The translations under genes and the position numbers were made by a program. The notes beneath the pieces are model-generated. The model made no database searches and had not been told where the DNA came from. It saw only the letters and a list, made by a program, of their open reading frames with translations. A DNA stretch of 5,057 nucleotides from a bacterium (lineage in GTDB: Bacteria; Zixibacteria; MSB-5A5; GN15; FEB-12), in NCBI GenBank assembly GCA_030668045.1, contig DAOUUR010000229.1, positions 1 to 5,057 on the forward strand, written 5' to 3'. Of this stretch, positions 1 through 5,057 are shown one piece after another. How positions within the stretch are numbered: position 1 is the first letter of the stretch; every line of letters begins with the position of its first letter.

Positions 1-1604
1 AGTTAAGCGAGACCATCAAACCTGAAAATAATTTGGCCGCTTTGTCCGCCAAACAGGAAAACCCATTCTTCGAAGAGGAAAACTTCTTGAGGCTTGCAGA
101 ATGGCTCTTAAGCCAGCCGGTTGAGTCATTTGAAGAAATTGTTACGCCATGGCAAATAAGCTGCAATACGACATTCCAAAAAGGGTATCGGTTTGGAAAA
201 ATCAATCCATCATCTTTTGGTCTCATAAACACAGCGCAACGGGCAGCTCACCTATTCGAGCCACCTGATTGGTGCGAAACATATGAAGAGCGGCAGAGGG
301 CTCAGATCGGACAACTGCTTCGGTTCGCTCTTCGTGGATCAAATGATTTATACGGAAATTTCATTAGCGATAAAGCTTTTCAGCATTTTCGATATAAAAA
401 ACCTGTATCTCATTGGGAACAGCAACGCTATTCTGGCTTCCAAGGCCGTTCTGCATTCGGGCCGCCTTGGTTACCACTCTCTTTTTTTACTGAAGAGCTG
501 CTTTTTCAACTGCTCCGCTGGCCGGGGGCAGGAGTCTCTACAGATCAAAAAGAACTGATTCAATTGAAATTCGAAGTTAAACAAAGACTCGAAAAACTGC
601 GAATCCAACGCGGTGAAGTTTCTTCTGTAACCTTTTTAGAACAAACAGCTAGCTGGCCATCGCGCCCACCAAAAGAGCCTTGGGATCGTCTTCTACGAGT
701 CGGAGTCGTCCAATCAATCATCCCAGATTTTAATGACTATAGCGCACATGCCAATGACCCCGAACTAATAAATGATCCGATGTTTAGATCTCGGCAGAGA
801 GGCCACTTGGCAGCGATGATCGAGGGCGTCTCTCAAATGTTGCGCGTGCGGGATACCCACCGCCAGCAGGGCAGATCCGATGGCAGAGTCATCGACCTAC
901 TCGTGTTTCCTGAACTCGCGATACATCCCCTCGACATTGATCCAATAGTCGTTCCGTTCATCCGGACACATAAATGTATCGTGCTGTTCGGCCAAGTCTA
1001 TCACCAAGAGCATTCCCTACCAGGGTCTCCTCTTATCAATAGCTGTCTTTGGATGATCCCTCAATGGAGCCATGCAACCGGTTTTCAGATCCGCAGAATC
1101 GAACAAGGTAAGCAAAATCTCACCGAAGCGGAGACAAATTTTTCACCTACGCCTGAAAGCTTCAGGCCTGTGCAATGGTTGGTTGAGTATCAATGGCACA
1201 GCGATACTGACACTCACCGTCCCTTGGTTCTCTCAGCGTCCATTTGCTATGATGCTACTGATTTGGCACTTGCATCTGACCTTCGCTCTCGAAGCGACCT
1301 TTACATTGTTTGTGCGCTCAACCGCGATGTCGGGACTTTTGATCGCATGTCTGAAGGGCTTCACTACCACATGTTCCAAGGGGTTATCGTTGTTAATAAT
1401 GGTCAATTTGGAGGCAGCAGCTTCTTTATGCCATTTAGTGAAACGTACCACCGTCAGGTTTTTCATCTCCATGGTCAGCCGCAAGCCACAATTGCCTTTG
1501 CCGAAATCAGCCCACGCAAACTTGTCGAAAGGCCTGCGAACATGGCCACTGATCAACCAGTTGGCCGTTGGAAAACACCACCGGCGGGATGGAATCCGGA
1601 CTGA
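1..1604 (+). CDS. C-terminal part of nitrilase-domain defence protein, probably RT-nitrilase (DRT1/UG1-like), 5' partial
   Basis: The reading frame is open from the first complete codon at position 3, so the gene starts left of the window and the TTG at 33 is not a credible start. Residues below count from that TTG. About residues 220-515 form a nitrilase-superfamily (C-N hydrolase) domain. The triad is visible: Glu294 in VFPELAI (codon 912-914), Lys360 in GKQNLTEAE (1110-1112) and Cys405 in SICYDATD (1245-1247), followed by the typical late segment VVNNGQFGGSS and a Pro. The ~215 residues before it match no domain I can name; they contain an aromatic/Pro-rich block (GPPWLPLSFFTEELL, then LLRWPG). 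Known: UG1 reverse transcriptases (DRT type 1, anti-phage) carry a C-terminal nitrilase domain. Inferred: this is the tail of such a protein, because the defence context and the extra N-terminal sequence fit. No RT motif lies inside the window, so another nitrilase fusion remains possible. Codons are more AT-rich than in hsdR. Confidence 0.6.
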   Translation, partial: LSETIKPENNLAALSAKQENPFFEEENFLRLAEWLLSQPVESFEEIVTPWQISCNTTFQKGYRFGKINPSSFGLINTAQRAAHLFEPPDWCETYEERQRAQIGQLLRFALRGSNDLYGNFISDKAFQHFRYKKPVSHWEQQRYSGFQGRSAFGPPWLPLSFFTEELLFQLLRWPGAGVSTDQKELIQLKFEVKQRLEKLRIQRGEVSSVTFLEQTASWPSRPPKEPWDRLLRVGVVQSIIPDFNDYSAHANDPELINDPMFRSRQRGHLAAMIEGVSQMLRVRDTHRQQGRSDGRVIDLLVFPELAIHPLDIDPIVVPFIRTHKCIVLFGQVYHQEHSLPGSPLINSCLWMIPQWSHATGFQIRRIEQGKQNLTEAETNFSPTPESFRPVQWLVEYQWHSDTDTHRPLVLSASICYDATDLALASDLRSRSDLYIVCALNRDVGTFDRMSEGLHYHMFQGVIVVNNGQFGGSSFFMPFSETYHRQVFHLHGQPQATIAFAEISPRKLVERPANMATDQPVGRWKTPPAGWNPD

Positions 1605-1659
1605 TATTAAATAGGATGGCCCCATGAGCGGTAGCATCAACTCCTTCCAACACATTCAA

Positions 1660-1694
1660 CTCGACGAACGCAACCACGTCGAAAACCACTGTTT
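1660..1694 (+). repeat. Left copy of hsdR-start direct repeat
   Basis: This 35-base segment aligns with 3745-3780 with one single-base gap and 29 of 35 matches. Mismatches fall mainly on third codon positions, so the repeat reflects shared coding ancestry (LDERNHVE-KPL) and not a recent duplication. The two copies bracket the RhuM fragment and the AbiE pair. Confidence 0.7.
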
Positions 1695-1700
1695 ACTGCC

Positions 1701-1707
1701 AAGGAGG
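1701..1707 (+). promoter_or_regulatory. Strong ribosome binding site for rhuM fragment
   Basis: AAGGAGG is a full-strength Shine-Dalgarno match, 10 nt before the ATG at 1718. It lies inside the out-of-frame tail of the hsdR relic and fixes the RhuM start. It probably came along with the rhuM sequence, so the left breakpoint of the inserted material lies between about 1694 and 1701. Confidence 0.65.
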
Positions 1708-1982
1708 TATCGGCATAATGAGCGATAAATTGCAAAATAAACCCGAATCCGCCGAATTTCTCCTCTACCAGACCGAGGACGGACAAACGCGGCTGGAAGT
1801 GCGTCTGCAAGAAGAAACCGTATGGCTTACTCAGAAGCGGATGGGGGAACTGTTCCAGAAAAACGTGCGCACGATCAACGAACATATCAAAAATATCTTT
1901 GATGAGGGCGAACTGGTACCGGAATCAGTTATCCGGAATTTCCGTATAACTGCCGAGGATGGGGAACGCTACAACAAATATC

Positions 1983-2008
1983 TTGACCTGTCGACGAAAT
2001 GTTATAAT
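1983..2008 (+). promoter_or_regulatory. Candidate promoter for abiEi-abiEii
   Basis: TTGACC (1983-1988) resembles a -35 hexamer and TATAAT (2003-2008) is a perfect -10 hexamer, ending 29 nt before the abiEi ATG. The spacer is only 14 nt, which is short. Reading the overlapping TAATAT (2005-2010) as the -10 gives 16 nt. The local AT-rich patch interrupts the coding-like sequence of the broken rhuM, which supports a promoter that arrived with the AbiE pair. AbiEi antitoxins are known to repress their own promoters. Confidence 0.5.
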
Positions 2009-2011
2009 ATA

Positions 2012-2030
2012 TGTGACACAGATAGGCTGT
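2012..2030 (+). promoter_or_regulatory. Possible AbiEi operator: small palindromes downstream of the -10
   Basis: TGTGACACA (2012-2020) is a perfect palindrome around a central A. An overlapping ACAG (2018-2021) pairs with CTGT (2027-2030). TGTC (1989-1992) and GACA (2015-2018) also flank the -10 symmetrically. The position overlapping the expected transcription start would suit repression by AbiEi, which binds inverted repeats in characterised systems. The repeats are short and could be chance. Confidence 0.25.
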
Positions 2031-2037
2031 AGGGACT

Positions 2038-2838
2038 ATGAATGACGATCGAAATATAACACGAGGCCAGTTGGGAAAGATTGAGGCCGCATTTTTAGCC
2101 AAAGCAGGTGCTCATCCCCCCTTCAGCCTTGCCTTGGCGCGACAGATATTGGGGCATGCAAAGGGTGCCCCGACGCCTCAGTTTCTTGAGCGGCTTCAAA
2201 GTAAAGGCTGGATAAGGCGCATCCGCAGAGGGCGGTTCGCCGTTATTCCACTTTCTTCCGGCGAAGACCGTTCGCCGCAACTGCATGAGTTTGTGGTCGC
2301 CATGGAGCTAGTTTCTCCGGCAGTGATCGCCTACTGGTCGGCCCTCAACCATCACGGCATGACGGAACAACTTCCCCGTACGGTCTTCGTGGCGACAGAT
2401 CACCCCGTGCGCCGCCAACCGGGCGATGTACTGGGAGTGACCTACAAGATCGTGTCGCTGAAACCGGACAAGCTTTTCGGCGTCATGAAGGAATGGATAG
2501 ACGAGATTCCTTTCAGTGTCACCGACCGGGAAAAAACGATTATTGACGGACTGGACCTTCCTCATTACGTAGGCGGAGTAAGCGAGATTACCAAGGCATT
2601 GACGGGTTCCTGGAAGATGCTGGACGAGAAAAAGCTGAGAAAATACGCAGCCAAAATCGGCAACTCCGCTGTGGCAAAACGTCTGGGGTTTATAATGGAG
2701 ACGCTGGGACTGGGAGACCTCGAAGCGCTTCGCACGGAGACAACTCGTGCCCGCGGTTTTTCCGCCCTTGATCCGACCATGCCGAAGCACGGGAAATACA
2801 ACAGAAGGTGGGGTCTTCTGGTAAACGCGGAGATATAA
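2038..2838 (+). CDS. abiEi: AbiEi-family antitoxin and autorepressor (type IV TA)
   Basis: A 266-residue protein of the AbiEi/DUF6088-like antitoxin group. Residues ~12-72 form a winged helix-turn-helix: FSLALARQILG, then TPQFLERLQSKGWIRRI and a basic wing RRGRFAVIPL. The C-terminal part carries family-like segments: AYWSALNHHGMTEQLP near 98-113, VTDREKTIIDGLDLPHYVGG near 161-180, and AKRLGFIMETLG near 213-225. Known: AbiEi counteracts the AbiEii nucleotidyltransferase and represses the operon through its N-terminal domain. Phage infection through such a pair can abort growth. The ATG at 2038 was chosen because it follows the -10 and the stop of the rhuM fragment (2030-2032). The only Shine-Dalgarno, AGGGA (2031-2035), is just 2 nt from it, which is tight, so initiation may be weak or leaderless-like. 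The last codons contain the ribosome site of abiEii, so the two genes are translationally linked. The gene appears intact. Confidence 0.88.
   Translation: MNDDRNITRGQLGKIEAAFLAKAGAHPPFSLALARQILGHAKGAPTPQFLERLQSKGWIRRIRRGRFAVIPLSSGEDRSPQLHEFVVAMELVSPAVIAYWSALNHHGMTEQLPRTVFVATDHPVRRQPGDVLGVTYKIVSLKPDKLFGVMKEWIDEIPFSVTDREKTIIDGLDLPHYVGGVSEITKALTGSWKMLDEKKLRKYAAKIGNSAVAKRLGFIMETLGLGDLEALRTETTRARGFSALDPTMPKHGKYNRRWGLLVNAEI
2829..2832 (+). promoter_or_regulatory. Ribosome binding site deciding the abiEii start
   Basis: GGAG lies 8 nt before the ATG at 2841 and inside the last codons of abiEi. It favours that ATG over the in-frame GTG at 2808, which would add 11 residues, overlap abiEi by 31 nt and has no comparable site. 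Confidence 0.7.
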
Positions 2839-2840
2839 AA

Positions 2841-3674
2841 ATGATTACAACCGCCGAACTGCATCGTGTGGCGGAAAAGGAAGGGCTCCGGTTTGATCAG
2901 GCAGAAAAAGACTACGTCATCCTCTGGCTTCTGTCAGGATTGGCGCATTCAGGGGCCAAAGACCACGGCTGGGTGTTCAAGGGTGGGACATGTTTAAGGC
3001 ATTGCTATTACAGGGGTTACCGGTTTTCTGAGGACATTGATTTCAGTTGCAGGCATAGCGGAGACAACCTTGAGGTATCGCTCCACCTGCTCGATACGGT
3101 TGCCGTATGGGTTTTTCATGAATCAGGGGTCCGCTTGTCCATGCGGGAGCCCGTGACAGTGCCGGGCGATTTTCAGATCGAGATTCCCATGGAGTACAAC
3201 AGGGGCGGGGCGCGACGGCAGGGATTGCCGCAGGTAAAAGTTCATCTTACCTTTGATGAGCCTATTCTTGATGAAGCGGTTGATCGCTCAGTTACGCCGG
3301 GGTATTCAGACCTTTCGGCATTCGGGATCACGGCTTACTCCAAAAGAGAAATCGTGGCGGAAAAGCTTAGATCTCTGCTTCAGCAGCAGAAAAAGTGGCC
3401 ACGCCCGAGAGATTTATATGATCTCTGGTATATCCTGTGCAAAACAAGAGAGCATTTTTCATGGCAAGAACTAAAACCTCTTTTTGATGAGAAGTGCCGT
3501 ATTCGGGAGGTGCAGCCTGATATTACAAGCTTGACTTCGGACGTGCTGCGCGAGTGGAACGAAAATGCCTGGTTAAACCGATTGGGGCCCATGCTGAAAG
3601 ACGTGCCGGATTTTGATCGCCTGTGGAAGGAATGGGTCAAGACCTTTCACAAGTTGGTAGGGGATACGAAGTGA
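2841..3674 (+). CDS. abiEii: AbiEii/AbiGii-family nucleotidyltransferase toxin
   Basis: A 277-residue toxin of the DNA polymerase beta-like nucleotidyltransferase superfamily, cytosolic. The four signature regions are visible. They are FKGGTCL (Gly48, Gly49, Thr50), FSEDIDFS with the metal-binding pair Asp65 and Asp67, YSKREIVAEKL around Glu174-Lys175, and RPRDLYDLWYI with Asp191 and Asp194. Known: AbiEii toxins transfer nucleotides, and related MenT enzymes modify tRNA acceptor ends and stop translation. The exact target here cannot be read from sequence. The ATG is 2 nt after the abiEi stop, in the usual antitoxin-first order, so the two genes form one transcript. All catalytic motifs are present and no frame break is seen, so the toxin should be active and need its antitoxin. 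The hsdR start follows after 31 nt with no visible terminator, so readthrough into hsdR is likely. Confidence 0.92.
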   Translation: MITTAELHRVAEKEGLRFDQAEKDYVILWLLSGLAHSGAKDHGWVFKGGTCLRHCYYRGYRFSEDIDFSCRHSGDNLEVSLHLLDTVAVWVFHESGVRLSMREPVTVPGDFQIEIPMEYNRGGARRQGLPQVKVHLTFDEPILDEAVDRSVTPGYSDLSAFGITAYSKREIVAEKLRSLLQQQKKWPRPRDLYDLWYILCKTREHFSWQELKPLFDEKCRIREVQPDITSLTSDVLREWNENAWLNRLGPMLKDVPDFDRLWKEWVKTFHKLVGDTK

Positions 3675-3705
3675 GGACGCCCTACATGGAGACTCGATAC
3701 GAACA

Positions 3706-5057
3706 ATGAATTCGGATTTAAATCATCAGACAGCCCGCCTAAGACTCGACGAGCGCAACCATGTAGAAAAGCCGCTGCTCGATCAGCTTGACGGCTTGGA
3801 CTGGGAGATCATCGACCTCGATAATAAGCAGCATCACGCCGACAGCCACCGGGATAGCTTTACCGAAGTGGTGATGCCAGCGGTGCTGCGCGAGCAGTTG
3901 AAGGTCATCAATACCTGGCTGGAAGATGACCAGGTTGAAGAGGTGGCCAAGCAGCTCACTGCCGGCTTTCCCGGCACCGGCCTGATCGAAAACAATCGCC
4001 ATGTCCTGAATCTGCTGCTGGAAAACACCAGCATCAGCGAGAATCGGAAAACGGGCGAAAAGAGCCCCACGGTGCACTTTATCGATTTCAAGCACCGGGA
4101 CAACAACCGCTTTATTGCGGTCTGCCAGTTCAAGGTGCGAATCTTAGGCACCGAGCACCACATTATTCCGGACATCGTGCTTTTCTTAAATGGACTGCCG
4201 GTCGTGGTGATTGAATGCAAATCGCCAAAAGTCAAGGACCCCATGGTCGAGGCCATCGACCAGATGCTGCGTTACAGCGAGCAGCGAGGGGCCAAGGGTG
4301 AAGGCAGTGCGCCGCTGTTTTATTACAACCAGTTCGTGGTCGCCACCTGCCGCCAGCAGGCCAAATTCGGCACCATCACCACCCACAGCGAGCGGCTGTT
4401 TTTCCGCTGGGCTGATCCCTATCCCCGCACTGTTGAGGATCTGGAACATGGCGCCAGTGGTCCCAACGACCAGCAACGCCTGGTGGCCGGCATGCTCGAC
4501 CGCAACAACCTGCTCGATCTGATCCGCACCTTCACCCTTTTTTCGACCAACGACAAAGGCGAGACCATCAAGATCGTGGGCCGCTATCAGCAGTTTCGCG
4601 CCGTCAAGCTGGCCGTAAAGCGATTGCTTGACGGCCAGAGCCCCCGGGAACGCAGCGGCATCATCTGGCACACCCAGGGCTCTGGCAAATCGCTGACCAT
4701 GATGTTTATGGTGCGGGAGATGTATCGCCATTCGACCTTGTCCAAATGGAAAGTGGTCTTTGTCACCGACCGAACCCAATTGGAGCAGCAGCTTTCGGAA
4801 ACCAGTCAGAGCATCGGGTTTTCCGTCAAGGTGGCCGGCAGCATCCGCATCCTTAAAGGACTCTTGCTCTCGGATTCTTCGGATCTAGTGATGGCCATGA
4901 TCCATAAATTCCGCGAGGCGGACTTGACGCAAACCTTTCCGGAGTTAAATGCCAGCCCGCATATCCTGGTGATGACCGACGAGGCTCATCGCTCCCAGTA
5001 CGCCATGCTCGGAGCCAATCTGGACAAGGCGATCCCCAATGCGGCCCGGATCGGCTA
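3706..5057 (+). CDS. hsdR: Type I restriction enzyme R subunit, 3' partial
   Basis: The frame is open to the right edge, giving 450 complete codons of a protein usually near 1000 residues. HsdR is the nuclease and ATP-driven translocase of the HsdR2-M2-S complex; it cuts unmethylated foreign DNA away from the recognition site. The N-terminal nuclease domain shows the PD-(D/E)xK core, Asp156 in IIPDIVLF and Glu170-Cys-Lys172 in VVIECKSP. Then comes the HsdR-specific QxxxY motif, Gln186 to Tyr190 in DQMLRY. The helicase part begins with Walker A HTQGSGKS (Lys328), motif Ia FVTDRTQLEQQL and the DEAH-type motif II TDEAHRSQ (Asp425, Glu426). No in-frame start exists between the abiEii stop and 3706. 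The only Shine-Dalgarno candidate, GGAG at 3688-3691, is 14 nt away, so initiation looks weak. The partner hsdM and hsdS genes are not in view and are presumably left of the window. The segment is GC-richer than the left-hand gene. Confidence 0.95.
   Translation, partial: MNSDLNHQTARLRLDERNHVEKPLLDQLDGLDWEIIDLDNKQHHADSHRDSFTEVVMPAVLREQLKVINTWLEDDQVEEVAKQLTAGFPGTGLIENNRHVLNLLLENTSISENRKTGEKSPTVHFIDFKHRDNNRFIAVCQFKVRILGTEHHIIPDIVLFLNGLPVVVIECKSPKVKDPMVEAIDQMLRYSEQRGAKGEGSAPLFYYNQFVVATCRQQAKFGTITTHSERLFFRWADPYPRTVEDLEHGASGPNDQQRLVAGMLDRNNLLDLIRTFTLFSTNDKGETIKIVGRYQQFRAVKLAVKRLLDGQSPRERSGIIWHTQGSGKSLTMMFMVREMYRHSTLSKWKVVFVTDRTQLEQQLSETSQSIGFSVKVAGSIRILKGLLLSDSSDLVMAMIHKFREADLTQTFPELNASPHILVMTDEAHRSQYAMLGANLDKAIPNAARIG
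3745..3780 (+). repeat. Right copy of hsdR-start direct repeat
   Basis: This is codons 14-25 of the present hsdR (LDERNHVEKPLL). It is the intact counterpart of 1660-1694, which lacks one base. The DNA before it, hsdR codons 1-13, shows no clear match to the corresponding part of the relic. Confidence 0.7.

Larger units (their letters stand above)
1624..1728 (+). pseudogene. Relic of an hsdR 5' end (35-codon ORF)
   Basis: This ORF is too short for a functional enzyme. Codons 13-20 read LDERNHVE, identical to residues 14-21 of the hsdR product starting at 3706. The DNA of 1660-1685 matches 3745-3770 at 23 of 26 bases, and all three differences are synonymous third positions. If one base is missing after 1685, the match continues in codons for Pro-Leu (CCACTG versus CCGCTG) up to about 1694. 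This looks like an ancestral hsdR start with a 1-nt deletion, after which the frame runs into unrelated sequence and stops at 1726-1728. A good Shine-Dalgarno AGGA (1613-1616) lies 7 nt before the ATG, and the ATG is 19 nt after the stop of the nitrilase-domain gene. The first 12 residues do not match the N-terminus of the present HsdR, so the relic came from a diverged allele. The ORF may still be translated as a leader that overlaps the RhuM start by 11 nt. Confidence 0.7.
1718..2032 (+). pseudogene. RhuM family protein, truncated after the N-terminal region
   Basis: The first ~85 residues look like the N-terminus of RhuM-family (Virulence_RhuM) proteins. The hallmarks are LLYQTEDGQTRLEVRLQEE, TVWLTQKRMGELF (a helix-turn-helix-like stretch), then INEHIKNIFDEGEL and RNFRITAEDGERY. 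Family members are normally around 300 or more residues and continue with a YNLD..I..VGYRV block. Here that block is absent: after about residue 84 (near position 1970) the sequence becomes KYLDLSTKCYNICDTDRL and stops, and that DNA looks like the promoter region of the next gene. The gene is therefore a 104-codon 5' fragment. The molecular function of RhuM is poorly known; the name comes from a Salmonella pathogenicity island. Such genes are often found beside type I restriction genes, which fits here. The start is supported by AAGGAGG at 1701-1707. Whether a stable short protein is made cannot be judged from sequence. Confidence 0.75.

Noticed and set aside
33..35. TTG as start of the first gene
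   Set aside because: The frame is open through all codons from position 3, no Shine-Dalgarno precedes it, and the protein reads as the C-terminal part of a longer one.
1605..1720. Possible transposon end or attachment site at the left edge of the RhuM/AbiE block
   Set aside because: No terminal inverted repeats, target duplication, transposase or integrase is visible. The only repeat shared with the right edge is the hsdR coding segment.
1233..1885. Minus-strand frames across the nitrilase 3' end and the relic
   Set aside because: No domain similarity or ribosome site is seen, and they cross the boundaries of three well-supported plus-strand features.
2808..2840. GTG start giving an 11-residue longer AbiEii
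   Set aside because: The ATG at 2841 has GGAG at 8 nt spacing and matches the usual family N-terminus; the extra residues are just the shadow of the abiEi end.
2308..2864. Minus-strand frames opposite abiEi
   Set aside because: They mirror a well-recognised antitoxin gene and show low-complexity, shadow-like protein sequence.
3675..3705. Terminator or promoter between abiEii and hsdR
   Set aside because: The 31-nt gap has no stable hairpin, T-run or hexamer pair.
3739..4779. Long minus-strand frames opposite hsdR
   Set aside because: They are antisense shadows of a GC-rich coding frame. They lack recognisable domains, while the plus-strand frame has a full set of HsdR motifs.
1..5057. CRISPR array, tRNA or rRNA gene
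   Set aside because: No regularly spaced repeats and no tRNA- or rRNA-like segments were seen; coding sequence covers nearly the whole window.

Overview
The window is a strictly co-directional, plus-strand bacterial defence locus. It is packed with pieces of several anti-phage or selfish systems and has almost no intergenic DNA. No taxonomic marker is present. The protein styles fit a Gram-negative, proteobacteria-like chromosome (possibly Desulfobacterota or similar), but this is only an impression. Base composition is mosaic: positions 181-240 hold 24 G/C of 60, while 4441-4500 hold 40 of 60. This suggests that the left-hand gene and the right-hand hsdR have different origins.

Layout, left to right. 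(1) 1-1604: the C-terminal half of a large protein that runs off the left edge. Its last ~300 residues are a nitrilase-superfamily (C-N hydrolase) domain with an apparently intact Glu-Lys-Cys triad. The best interpretation is the end of a defence-associated reverse transcriptase fused to a nitrilase (DRT type 1 / UG1), but the RT part itself is outside the window. (2) 1624-1728: a 35-codon ORF whose first 20-odd codons are a relic of an hsdR 5' end. It has its own Shine-Dalgarno and lies 19 nt after gene 1. (3) 1718-2032: a RhuM-family gene cut off after about 85 recognisable residues. (4) 1983-2030: a probable promoter and small palindrome at the RhuM breakpoint, reading into (5) abiEi (2038-2838) and (6) abiEii (2841-3674), a complete AbiE-type antitoxin/toxin pair. 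(7) 3706 to the right edge: the first 450 codons of a type I restriction endonuclease subunit (HsdR), with nuclease motifs and the first helicase motifs intact.

The window reads as a type I restriction-modification operon, presumably hsdM and hsdS to the left, whose hsdS-hsdR interval has collected other defence genes. The hsdR relic directly after the nitrilase gene suggests that an hsdR once began at 1624. The RhuM fragment and AbiE pair now sit between that relic and the present hsdR. The AbiE pair would act as an addiction module inside the operon, and its promoter is the nearest visible one upstream of hsdR.

The most interesting points are the hsdR scar, the embedding of an RT-nitrilase-like gene in a restriction operon, and the possible placement of the restriction subunit under an antitoxin-regulated promoter.
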